Assembly (NCBI GenBank): GCA_037957365.1
Contig: JARHVA010000250.1
Coordinates: forward strand, 957,501-1,021,500
Source of the DNA: Torreya grandis
Taxonomy: Eukaryota; Streptophyta; Pinopsida; Cupressales; Taxaceae
Direction: 5' to 3'
DNA: 64,000 nt
The position numbers and the translations under genes were made by a program. Under the pieces are notes generated by a model. That model worked only from the letters and a program-made list of their open reading frames with translations. It did not search any database and was not told the origin of the DNA. This document shows positions 37,625 through 47,765 of the stretch, one piece after another. Every line of letters begins with the position of its first letter. Position 1 is the first letter of the stretch.

Positions 37625-38090
37625 GGAGCCACATATAAAAAATATATGATTTTAATATTCCATGATATGATGATTGATATTGTTGAAGACTATATCAATG
37701 ACATACTAGGCAAATCAAAAACTAGGGCCGACCATCTAGTAATGTTATGTATAATATTTGAAAGACTACATGAGTATAAAATTTGATTGAATCCAAAGAA
37801 GTGTGTGTTCTGAGTAACCTCAAGAAATTTACTTTGCTTCATTATGTCTCATAGTAGAATTAAATCAATCCAGTAAAGGTCCAAGCTATAATAAAGATGC
37901 CACCACCAACCAATTTGAAGCACCTCCATAGTTTGTAGGGCAAGATCTAGTCAATCCAACACTTCATATCTCAGTTAGTAGATAAGTGTCACCCATTTAC
38001 ACATATTCTCATTAATGGAGTTGTATTCCACTAGGATAATCACTACAAGTAGCTTTCTAGCAGCTAAAAGTTTACCTAGCAAATCTACCT
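37625..38090 (+). pseudogene. Element A reverse transcriptase, second part
   Basis: It resumes after B with GATYKKYMILIFHDMM, then YINDMLGKSK, where the active-site box YVDD has become YIND, so the second catalytic Asp is Asn. The thumb and connection follow: LNPKKCVF, then KMPPPTNLKHLHSLQGKIQS and SQLVDKCHPFTHIL. Frameshifts and stops are present throughout. Confidence 0.85.
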
Positions 38091-38490
38091 ATTTTATTAC
38101 CCATATGCCAGAAAACCATTTTTATTGTACATATCAGCTATAGATAGTGCCTTAGGGGCACTTTTAGTTCAACATGATGATAAAGGAAAAGAGCATACAT
38201 TATACTACTTAAGTTTGACATTGGTCATGTATGAACACAACTATATGCCTATTGAAAAAGCCTGTCTAGCCATGGTCTTTGCAACTTAAAAATTGTGACA
38301 CTACATATTGAACAATAAGACCATGGTCATTTCAAAAGTAGATCCACTCAAGTATCTACTATCTAAAACCAATTTACAAGGTAGAATGGCCAATTGGATC
38401 ATGTTTCTTAGTGAGTTTGACATAGATTATGTCAATCAATGAGCAATCAAGGGATAGGTCCTTACAGATCAACATGCTAAAGCACCCCTT
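38091..38490 (+). pseudogene. Element A RNase H domain, broken
   Basis: Reads SAIDSALGALLVQHDDKGKE, YYLSLTLVMYEHNYMPIEKA, ILNNKTMVISKVDPLKYLLS and FLSEFDIDYVNQ, the usual gypsy RNase H order. The first three blocks are only lightly damaged. Stops fall at former Gln and Trp codons. Confidence 0.85.
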
Positions 38491-38559
38491 GCAAACATAG
38501 AGCTACTCACATTCCAATTTCTTGATGAATCCATAATGACCATCATTGACACACGTATT

Positions 38560-38870
38560 GAGGAGTAGTATTGGAAGCTTTATTTTGATGGATCATTTAC
38601 AACCCATAGATTGGGGGTAGGCCTCTTATTTATTACACCATAGGGGTTCTAATCCCTAAGTCATTCAGGATCAGCTTTCTTTGTACCAATAACATAGCTG
38701 AATATGAAGCACTAGTTGTAAGGCTTTACCAAGTGGTAAAATGGAATATATCTCATTTAAAGGTTTATGGTGATTCTTTGTTAATCATCAATCAGATTAC
38801 AGACCATTTTTAGACTGAATATGACAATTCATTCCATATAAAGCCATGGTCAACACTCCCAAGCAATAAA
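38560..38870 (+). pseudogene. Element A archaeal-type RNase H, broken
   Basis: LYFDGSFTTHRLGVGLLFIT begins the domain, with the catalytic Asp present. A frameshift leads to NIAEYEALV and then HLKVYGDSLLIINQIT, giving the Glu and second Asp motifs. The position directly before integrase is diagnostic of Tat elements. B and C carry it too. Confidence 0.8.
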
Positions 38871-39239
38871 TTATTGACATTCAGTTTGAACATATACCAA
38901 GGGCTAGTAATAGAACTATAGATGCCATGGATACTATTAGCTCTTTGATTCAAAAAATAGACAAAGATAGAGATTATCAATTTTTCATCAAGAATTTGGT
39001 CACACCAGCTCATGAACCTTCAACTACAACAATGATTTGTGATATTGTTGGTCCTAATTCTATCTGGTATTCAAACCTTTATAGCTATCTTCATGACCAA
39101 GTTATACCACCTAACCTATCTTGAAAACAAACCAAAACCTTTATCCATTACTCACTCATTATACTCTACTTGGATCAAGCATTTACCACTAAAGTTTTAA
39201 TGGAACTTTGCTTCATTGTTTAACTTTGGTAAAATCTAC

Positions 39240-40385
39240 ACTAGTGTTATGGGAAGTTAATGAAGGGGTATGTGGAGCCCAATCTAGTGGGGCTGTTCTT
39301 TCCAAAAATCTCTTGCATACTAGTTATTATTGACCCACAATAGATACATCTGTAAATAATTATGACAAATGTCAATGGCATGCCAATCTGATTTATGCCT
39401 TAGCTATATGACAATAGATGAAGATGTAGCTACATATGTAAATAAGTATGACAAATGTCAACAGCATGCCAATCCGATTCATGCCCTAACTAAGACTCTG
39501 AAACCAATGTTGACACCATGTCCATTTTCTACATGGGGCCTTGACATAATTAGGAAGATCAATCCCACTTCATCTGATGCCCATAAACATATCCTTACTA
39601 CCATTGAATATTGCACTAAGTGGTTTGAAGCTATACCCATTACTTACGTGACTGGAAAGAAAATTTCCAAGTTTATCTTCAACTATCTCATTTATCGCTA
39701 CAGTATCCCCTTTGACATTATATTTGATAATGGAGGATCATTCAATATAAAGGATGTCAAAAAGCTATGTGTTGAATATAACATCACACAAAAAAATTCT
39801 ATAGCATATTACCCTTAAGGTAATATCTAGGCCGAAGCATCAAATAAAATCATTGCCAATATTCTCAAAAAGATTATTAATGATGTTAGTCATGATTGGC
39901 ACCTTCAGATATTTCACACCCTTTGGGCATATCATACCCTCATAGGATCCATTCCATATTGACTTCTTTATGGTATAGAATCCATCCTTACCATTAAGGT
40001 TGAGTTTCTTTCACTATGCATATCTTTCAAGCATGTCCTAGATGATCACGACTATTGAGTAACTCACCTACAAGAGCTAGACCTACTTCATGAAAAATGC
40101 ATATTTATGCTCAACAATATTTAGGCATATCATAACTAACTCAAAGGCCACTACAATCATTGTATCAAGCATAGAACATTTGAACTTCGTGATCTTGTTC
40201 TTAAATAAAACCAAAAGAATACCATGGCTGAGAAGAAGAATAAAGGTAAATTCAAACCAAACTGGATAGGAACTTTCATCATTACTATAGATTATGGATC
40301 AAGAGAATATAGGCTTGCCACACCAAATAGATTTTAACATTTTAATCTGATGAATATTATTCACCTCAAGCAGTACTATGCTTGA
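39240..40385 (+). pseudogene. Element A integrase, nearly readable
   Basis: A 149-codon open stretch (39369-39818) covers the zinc-binding remnant KYDKCQQHA and the catalytic core: WGLDIIRKINPTSS (Asp), IIFDNGGSF (Asp). After a TAA and a TAG at former Gln codons comes AEASNKIIANILKK with the catalytic Glu, so the triad is complete. Then IFHTLWAYHTLIGSIPY. The C-terminal part GKFKPNWIGTFIITIDYGSR and NIIHLKQYYA ends at a TGA at 40383-40385. This is the best kept coding block of A. It lies downstream of the archaeal-type RNase H. Confidence 0.88.
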
Positions 40386-40930
40386 ATGCTATGGTGTATT
40401 GTCTATAAGGACCATTTCAGTTGGGACATTTTATCACTATTCTTCTTTATACAAATGTCATTCTTATCATTCTTTTTATGCCTATTAATTATCCATTTTA
40501 CCATTCCATTATATTGACCAACCAAATTTTTAGTCCTATCTACCTAACCTATTTGACGTTGGTTTCATCATTGGTTACACCTTTTCAACACCAATGATTC
40601 TGATCAATTTCAATAGTTGTTTCAAGAATTCTAGATAGAGATAATATTTTGGATCAGTTAGAAGTTTTGATAGTTGCATCCTTCATTTATTGTTCTTTTC
40701 TTATCACTGGTATTACTACTAATTATAGCCACGTATGGGTAGATTAGTAACATTAATCTAGGTCATTGTGTCCTAGTTATAACCACTTATGGGCAAATTA
40801 GGGGCAATATTTATTTATGGAGCCTTGACATACCAACTTGCCTTTTCCTATGTCATATTATGCCTTTGTACCAAATTTTCATGTTTTTTTTAAATTGACT
40901 ACTACACTAGTAAAATTCCTTCATTATAGG

Positions 40931-41010
40931 GTGGAACTATAGTGACTTGAGGTTCTACTATGGGACTATGTAGGCAACACTCGATACTTGTTGAGGTCAG
41001 CTATGCCAAC
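40931..41010 (+). other. Paired motif, element A copy 1
   Basis: GGAACTATAGTGACTTGAGG, a spacer, then GGGACTATGTAGGCAACAC and TTGAGGTCAGCTATGCCAAC. It matches B 24055-24130 in reverse and is similar to C 60751-60832. Confidence 0.6.
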
Positions 41011-41360
41011 CTAAGCTACACTCTCATGATTTTATGAGTAACCTAATCCATGTTCTCACTATTTTGTGAGATTACACCATTTAGTATCTTGTCATTCTTG
41101 ATTGAGTTGAGATACTTTAAAAATTCCAAAAAAAAAACATTTGTAAAACCATTAGAAAAAACCAAAAACATTGACCACTTCTTTACCTTAAGGATTCTGG
41201 GAACCCTTACTAAGTTGTAATAAAAACACTTGTCACTTAGTTTTCCCATCCTTTTCTAGACTTTTCTCCCATGTACTTATTTTTTTGCAATACCATTCCT
41301 TTTTTTCTTTCACATCCATTTTGTTTGTTTTAATCAGTTCTCATTTTCTTCCCATTTCCT

Positions 41361-41431
41361 AAGAGAACTACATTTGGCCTAATTTTTTTGTTGGATATTA
41401 CATCCATGGCACTATGTAGGTAGTGTCCATT
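41361..41431 (+). other. Paired motif, element A copy 2
   Basis: AGAGAACTACATTTGGCC, spacer, then GGCACTATGTAGGTAGTG. CTACAT and ATGTAG can pair. Confidence 0.65.
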
Positions 41432-41554
41432 TACTTAGTGCATCTTGAGATAACTTGAACAACCCATTCCTTTTCTTTTATTCCCCCCATTTTGTTTGTT
41501 TGTTAAGTTTTCACCTATTTTCTAGGGGAAATGTTCATATGGTTTCTATTACAT

Positions 41555-41583
41555 TATTTATTTGTTTGTTTGTTTGTTTGTTT
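41555..41583. repeat. (TTTG)n microsatellite
   Basis: About five uninterrupted TTTG units within a wider T/G-rich stretch that continues imperfectly to about 41620. Confidence 0.85.
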
Positions 41584-42074
41584 CTACTTATTTTATTTGT
41601 TTGTCTACCTATTTGTTTACTTTCAACACTTTTGCCTTGATTCAGTTTATGTGCATTCATTAGGTGATTCATTATGCGCACCTATACTTGAATCTATCCA
41701 TATTCACCTATCAACATTAACATCATGGTTTTTTATCATTGGTGCATTATTTTTTATTGAGTATTGGATTTCAGAAGTCAGTCCTTATGCATGTTTTGGC
41801 CAAGTCATCATGATGCCTATCAACATGTGCTATAACAAAATTAGCTTCAAAAAGTCTATTCAATAAATAGTGGCAACAACATCTCTTCAGCACTAGCATC
41901 CTGATTCAATACCAATCATATCATAAATAGAGTAATTAACCATGAAAGAATTTCAACCTTTGTTAGTTTGGATGAGCATCTCCCTACTAGTAGGTTGTTC
42001 TAATTCATCATTACCCTCTATGTTAAGTTACCATAATCAATCAGTTGATCAATAATGTTTGCCATAATTGAGGT

Positions 42075-42404
42075 CTAATGATTATAAATGCCTATGGGCA
42101 AATCATTTCACACCATCCCACCTGTATTTCTCAATGATTATAACCACCTTTGGGAAAATCATTATGTTGTTATCACTTCACTTTTTCTACCCATACAAGG
42201 GCATGGTATTCTCTTGTTTATCTATCCTAACTGAGGTAGCTCCATCTTCTCAATGATTATAATGACCTTTGGGCAAATCATTGTGTTATCATACCATGTT
42301 GCCACTATCAGGGTATAATGCTTATAACCACCTTTGGAAAAACCATTGTACATCATCCTACTTGTATTCTCAATGATTTTGACAAATTTTTCAATATCAT
42401 TATG
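42075..42404 (+). repeat. Hairpin array upstream of element A 3' LTR
   Basis: Five units at about 42075-42110, 42131-42166, 42250-42284, 42316-42350 and 42370-42404. The clearest reads CAATGATTATAACCACC then TTTGGGAAAATCATT. CAATGATT pairs with AATCATTG around a conserved 17-19-base core. The units are unevenly spaced, so this is not a simple tandem array. B has the same structure about 270-580 bases from its 3' LTR, and here it lies about 215-545 bases from the LTR. Confidence 0.8.
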
Positions 42405-42618
42405 TTCTCCTCTCATAATTTTCCTTTTATTTGGTCCCCTCATCTCCATTTTTTATTTTGAGGGATCGCTTGTTGACCTTATGCCAATCATTCCCTCGAG
42501 GGGGCATCATGCAGTTAATTCATCATCATTGAAGTTGTAGGCATATAGGAGATTGTCATTATTTTAGAAGAAATTACTATTTTTATATCTTGAAACACCA
42601 TCCTAAATAGGGGAAAAC

Positions 42619-43770
42619 TATAAATACCTAAATCTGGCCACTGATAACCTCCAACTAGGCTTTTGACCAATTTCTACCAAAATGTACAATTTGGACTAAA
42701 AAAATAAAATGCATTAAATGAGTTGATATTGGTATATTTAAGTGCTAATTTTGGATAGCGTATCATGAAATAGGTCAATGCAATTTATGGACTAGCTAAA
42801 TTTGATTAGATCATTTTGAGTCAAATTAATAATTTTGTACTTGGGTAACCTGGATTGCTCTTTTTTATCAAATCTCTTACACAAGACATGTGCCTTTGTT
42901 ATTTTATGTTGGAAACATCCCAAATGGGATAATAGATCCAATGCACCTGACATTGACTTCCAATTCTAATCCAGTCAAATTTTGGACCAATAATAAGACA
43001 TTTTGACCAATTTGATTAATTTGTGCACCAAGAGCCAAAATTTACACTAAAGTTGACTAATCATGTTTTAGGCTAATTAAACCAAATTAGGGCCTTAAGT
43101 TAATTTATCATGGAAATTTTTAAATAAATATTTATTAGAAATTGATTTCTATTAACTACATCATCAGGTGACATCATCATATGGAATGGCATCCATAAGC
43201 CATAAATGCATAAAATATCAAGATTATGGGTCTCCCATGCCTCATTAAGACCCTCCTTGATTCATTAAGTCATTCCATGCCTATTAAATACCACTCTATC
43301 CCAAAAATTAATGAGGATATTTTTAGAATGAATTTCATAGTTAGATTTATTCATGGCCACACATTTCAATCTTGAGATGGACAGTCATGGTTGATCCTCA
43401 AACCATTCCAAAAATATATAAATATGAGGCCTTACCTATTGAATTTTAAGCTCTCACATGCCAAATTTATAATGCTAAACTAATTCTAAAGCTTCATGTA
43501 AATTAGTGTTATAATGTCCAAATATTAAGCCAAGGAAATCCAAGCCGAGCAAGCCACTACTACAAGCTAATTTAGAGCATTCAAGGGAGGTGAAAGATTT
43601 GTTTTCTTTCATGTTTTAGTTATGTTTCCATTCTAGTATTGTTAACTAAGCTCAACCAAGTAACTATGACTAGAGATGTATGTTAGCTAGTGTGTTGGTT
43701 TTTTAGTTTGATTTCATTTTGTTACTAACAAGATACTAACACTTCTCTTGAGTCAAATTCCTAGTCTACA
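42619..43770 (+). repeat. Element A 3' LTR
   Basis: Starts at a diverged TGTAGACACC (here TATAAATACC) right after the purine tract and ends CTAGTCTACA, followed by the AATCT duplication. It aligns along its whole length with 10949-12081. Confidence 0.92.
43427..43434 (+). promoter_or_regulatory. TATA box in element A 3' LTR
   Basis: TATAAATA followed by TGAGGCCTTACC, the same position as in the other three LTRs of this family. Confidence 0.65.
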
Positions 43771-43775
43771 AATCT
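43771..43775. repeat. Target site duplication of element A, right copy
   Basis: AATCT, identical to 10944-10948. Joining the two flanks restores the D LTR, which reads GAACTCAATTATG at 4968 and AAGCTCAATTATG here. Confidence 0.92.
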
Positions 43776-45218
43776 AAGCTCAATTATGTTATTTGTCTAA
43801 TTTTAAGAAACAGTTGAGTAACTAGTTTGATGATGGAATATCTTACATGCATGAAGGTTTTATGAGGAAATGGTCATGTGGGTTTGTTTATTATTATGCC
43901 TAGTTTATATGGTTCAAATTTGAGAACATGCAATTGAGTGAAGTGAAAGATATAACTATGCAAAGTCAGCCTTACAAGTAGATTGATATGGTTCCCATAG
44001 TCATTTTTGCATAAATTAAATATTAGGACCAAATGGATATCTAACAGTTTGTGGGCATTCATATAGTAGAGATCAATGATGAATGTTGAGTCAAAGAGAT
44101 CAAAGTGTTATATGGTTTACAAAGGTAAAGACTGAGTTATTTCAAAGAGATCAATATAGCGTATTCATTTTAAAGTGTCAAGACAAAATGAGATGATGAT
44201 AGGTGGTCAATGTTTAATAGCAAAAGTGATTAAAAGTCATTTGATGGTGCCAAATGTCATGATCATGGGGGTTTTCATCAAGATCAAATGGTGAACACTA
44301 TAAGATAAAAACCAAGATAATTTTTAGAGATCGGTGGTGTGTATGTGGTCAAGATTATAATATTACATGAGATGAGGTCAACATTTGAAGCTTAACATTT
44401 GGGCAATGACACACTATGAGTTAAAGTTTGAAAAATATTGATGGTGTGTATTTAACATAAGATGTGAGGGCATGAGATGCATTTTAAGTTATCAAATTTT
44501 AACTGTGACCATTCAAATTTAAATATTTGAATTTAACAAAGGAAAGCCCAGTGTTTGGTTTTTGGGTCATATCTTTTGATGCATTCAAAATATGTTCATG
44601 GTGTTAAAATAAAATTTGTATAGGAATACAAGATACATCTATAAATATATATTTGAAGGTTTGAAAGTTTATACAGTCAAATTTATTAAGGTTAAAATTT
44701 GACTTTGTTTTCATGTTTGATTTACAAGTAACCTGAGAAGGGTAATTGAGATACACTTGTTGGTATATTAATATTTAAAGGTGAGATAACTATTATAATA
44801 TGTTATATACTCCATAAGGACCATGTTTGTGCATTATTAATATTTGACCATTCATATGTAGTATGGTCAAAGGGTTAAAAGTTGACTATGTTTTCATTCA
44901 TAATGAATGTGTGTACAGAAAGGTGTTTGAGCTAATTGAGTATTAAACAGAAGGGTGTTTTGATGGATATAAACACTTAAAAATGACATATAGATCATTT
45001 GTAATGGGTCCTTATACTTACAAAGTATTCTTGTATTCTTAGTTTTCTTAGAGAAGTATCAAAGAGGTGAATGAGTCTCCATAGGACATAAAAATTCATT
45101 TAGGCTTATTTAAAAGAGAGTTATGCTTAAGTGTGACCCATGTTATATGACTTAAGGGTGAATTTATATGTTTTGTATGACAATTAAATATCATGTACTT
45201 TATATTTCATGAAGGCTC

Positions 45219-45226
45219 TATAAAAG
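45219..45226 (+). promoter_or_regulatory. TATA box in element D 3' LTR
   Basis: TATAAAAG in the context CTCTATAAAAGG. It lies inside the block missing from the 5' LTR, so the 5' LTR has lost its likely promoter. Confidence 0.6.
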
Positions 45227-46050
45227 GTAAAATCAAATATGGTGATTTAAAGACTTTGAGAAGACATGTATGAGAGACTTTTGAGTAGGTGCTCGAAGTG
45301 AAGGCTTGTGTAGACTTATGGAGTATGTGTTAAGAGTGTAATAGATACATGTTTTATTAGAGTGAATAAGAGACATGTGTGAAAAGATCATGTGTTGAAT
45401 ATTGTATAAGATAGAGGAAAGACACAAGCCAAAGAGAGGACTATGTGTATGATCATTTGGTCATGTTACTGGTATTATAACATAACTATTACAGGTTGAT
45501 GAGAAAGAGAAGTGTGAAGTTATATTGAAGGTGGTTTTTTGATGCATTATGAGTGTGTGAATAATTGAAGGAGGTTATGTTATTAAAGGTCCATCATCAG
45601 GTGTTGAAGACATCATTTCTAAGGTGGAGGTGTTTATTTTATAAGAGGTTAAAAGGACTTGATCTTCCTTAGGAGTAGGTGATCCTTTTGAAATAGGTGT
45701 TTCATTAAAGGCCTTAGGTCAGAAAGACTTGACCAAGGTTGTTGGTTATAATGACTTGACCAAAAGGTGGTTAGAAGGACTTGATGACCATAAGGGTAGG
45801 TGCTCCTTGTGAAATTGATGTTTCACTAAATCTTGGTTAGAAGGACTTGATCAGTCTCTTCATTAAATATCTTATAAGACAAGTAGTCCATGTGTTGTAG
45901 ACTTGAGAGTGGGTTTTATTACCCATGAGGGTTTCTTACATGAACTATGTATTATGTGTTTGATATTATATATACATTGAATGAATGAGATATCTTATTA
46001 ATGTTGCTTGATCAAGTTAATATATGTTGATTTTTTAATAGTTTGAAAGG

Positions 46051-46098
46051 ATTGAAATTGAAATTGAAATTGAAATTGAAATTGAAATTGAAATTGAA
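46051..46098. repeat. (ATTGAA)8 microsatellite
   Basis: Eight perfect ATTGAA units. The matching place in the 5' LTR (about 6403-6417) has two, so the run expanded after insertion. Confidence 0.95.
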
Positions 46099-46149
46099 AT
46101 ATTTGGGCTCACTAATTCACCCCCATTCTTAGTGATTATACCTCTAACA

Positions 46150-46231
46150 ATTGAAGGACCTAACCAAGATTGTTGGTCAAAATGAATTGAGCAAAAGGTG
46201 GTCAGAAGGACTTGATCATATTAGGGGTAGG
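46150..46231 (+). repeat. Fragment of another D-family LTR
   Basis: Directly after the D 3' LTR end comes a piece matching the inside of the same LTR family (GGTCAGAAGGACTTGATCAT and TTAGGGGTAGG, compare 6084-6146). It is not the continuation of D, and the left flank of D shows no such sequence. A rearrangement or second LTR copy is likely. Element C begins at its end. GTAGG at 46227-46231 would be C's left target duplication. Confidence 0.7.
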
Positions 46232-47740
46232 CGTAGACACCAAAATTACATCACACACATGTGCGTAACTCCCTATGTTGAAACCCCCCTTAAGCCCATT
46301 TTAATAATATCAATTAATCTCCCTAACCCATAATTTTACCCCTCACACATTTAATTAATTTAAAATAATTAATTAAGTTAATTAAAAACTCTTATTGCCA
46401 CCTTACCTATCCACCTCACCCTATGACTAATTCTCACTTGATGACTCACCTCAAACCTTGGTCCCCTCATCCTAACTACCCAAGACTTATTCCCACTTCC
46501 AAACTAAATTAATAAACAACTACTTCCTTACTAACCTCTTATTTTTATTGGTTTATAATGGGTTTCATACTTGGCATAAACAACAATACAAAATAGGCCA
46601 AAAATAGTAAGGTTTACCTATTCTAGGGCTTTCGATGTCGGTCAACCCATGACTGATGTCTGTAGGATCATCGACATTGGTAATATAAGCCAATCTCCAA
46701 CCTATAGTTTAGGTTAGTATAAATTAAGAAAATCAATTCTTACTCTCATTTAGGCTCTCAACATTCTATTTTTTGACATCCTGGCTTACAATCATCCTAC
46801 ATAAGTCAATCATAATCAGTAGTTATGCTCTTGAGGACTAATAACACCCACTTGTTCTCTCTATATAGGCATTCAAGTTTGGAATCCTTGATAGGATCCA
46901 TCAACCTAACACTTATCATTCAACAATCACCAAAGCTAAGTACATCACTTATACTATAGGTCATTAAAGTATTTATTTTACTATTTATTTATATCTACTC
47001 TACATTATTTTATGTACTTTTGACCATACCCCCATGAGGGAGGTACAAATATTCCTCACTTATTTCCCTTTAACCTAACAATACCAAACCTCTAACCAAA
47101 CTTAACCAAGCCATAATCTCCCTCTCATAACTCTCCCAACCTCCTTGACCTAATATAAACCATTTCCTAGACCTAGAAAATCCTTCTACAAGCTCCCAGA
47201 CAATTATTGCCCCTACCAACCTCGACAGCCTAACAAACATCAGTCACCTTACTATCAACCTTGGTAGTATAACTAATAGTGGTCACTCCACTACTGATGT
47301 TAGCAACTACAGATTCCCTAACCTCTTAAAAACATACCTAGACAACTTATAAAATACAAATAGAGTACCTCACCTCCACCTTGTCACTCTCTGTTGCATA
47401 CAAGTTGCTAATAATAGTAATCTTATCTCATTTTCACTCTCTCTATTTACCTATCTTTCAGTTATTTATTATTTTTTTATCTCTCAAAATTGGACTTTCA
47501 TCTCTAGAGAAGTTTCACACTTCCTTAAATAAGCATGTAGCTTGGCAGACCACTCATTTATCTGCTAACAAAAATCTTTTTGTAGTGCTTTCTTGCTTGT
47601 AGGTAGTCCTCCCCAGCTAAAGAAGAGTTCTCACAATGTCTAGATATGGCACACAAACCAAATATAGGTTCATTTTAATCACTTATCCCCATCCTTCTTT
47701 CTTTTTTCCTTTAGAATTAAAATAGACAAAATTTAGAGAA
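46232..47740 (+). repeat. Element C 5' LTR
   Basis: Starts at GTAGACACC (one base off TGTAGACACC) and matches the 3' LTR from 62596. The right border before the primer site is uncertain by a few bases because the 3' LTR is rearranged before that point. A TATATAGG at 46863-46870 is the best promoter candidate; the other LTR has TATTTAGG there. Both LTRs hold short motifs like CGATGTCGGTCA and ATCGACATTGG. Confidence 0.88.
46863..46870 (+). promoter_or_regulatory. Candidate TATA box in element C 5' LTR
   Basis: TATATAGG in CTCTCTATATAGGCATTC. The 3' LTR has CTCTCTATTTAGGCATTC. Support is by sequence and mid-LTR position only. Confidence 0.45.
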
Positions 47741-47747
47741 ATATTTT

Positions 47748-47765
47748 TGGCACGCTCGATGGGAC
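47748..47765 (+). promoter_or_regulatory. Element C primer binding site
   Basis: TGGCACGCTCGATGGGAC, related to the A and B sites (TGGCAC/TACC..GTGGGAC) and in the expected place. Confidence 0.75.

Larger units (their letters stand above)
40386..42618 (+). other. Element A 3' untranslated region
   Basis: About 2.2 kb from pol stop to 3' LTR with only chance open frames. It holds two paired ACTACAT/ATGTAG motifs, a TTTG microsatellite at 41555-41583, five hairpin units at 42075-42404 and, right before the LTR, the purine tract AATAGGGGAAAAC (about 42606-42618). Two more relatives of the hairpin core, ATTATAGCCACGTATGGG and GTTATAACCACTTATGGG, lie near 40719 and 40777. Confidence 0.75.
10949..43770 (+). 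mobile_element. Element A: Ty3/gypsy Tat-type retrotransposon, interrupted by element B
   Basis: Two LTRs of about 1.13 and 1.15 kb flank gag, protease, reverse transcriptase, RNase H, archaeal-type RNase H and integrase in plus orientation, with exact AATCT duplications outside. The archaeal-type RNase H between RNase H and integrase places it in the Tat group. Removing B (21160-37624) leaves about 16.4 kb, large but usual for this group. Every coding part has stops and frameshifts. LTR mismatch is roughly 11% in one 250-base stretch and about 18% in another. Confidence 0.92.
4395..46149 (+). mobile_element. Element D: Ty1/copia-like LTR element, gag only, split by nested insertion
   Basis: The element has two related LTRs, a primer site resembling the initiator-Met tRNA type, a copia-style gag with zinc knuckles, a purine tract, and a 3' LTR starting TGTTGAATA. 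No protease, integrase or reverse transcriptase is visible between gag and the 3' LTR, so it looks like a gag-only, non-autonomous element. Its 3' LTR is interrupted at 10948 and resumes at 43776 because element A inserted there. Without that insertion it would be roughly 8.9 kb. Expected flanking duplications are not convincing (AATTA on the left, ATTGA on the right). Hand comparison of 140 bases of the two LTRs gives near 18% mismatch, the highest in the window. Confidence 0.85.
43776..46149 (+). repeat. Element D 3' LTR, second part
   Basis: It continues 10378-10948 and matches the 5' LTR from about 4969 to 6469, including TCATGTGGGT, the GAAGGACTTGACC repeats and the end CTCTAACA. About 875 bases (44541-45415) have no counterpart in the 5' LTR, including a good TATA box. 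An (ATTGAA)8 run lies near its end. Confidence 0.9.

Noticed and set aside
41455..41866. Overlapping open frames in A's 3' region, rich in Phe, Leu and Cys
   Set aside because: They come from a TTTG/TTTA low-complexity stretch. B's copy of the region does not keep the frame.
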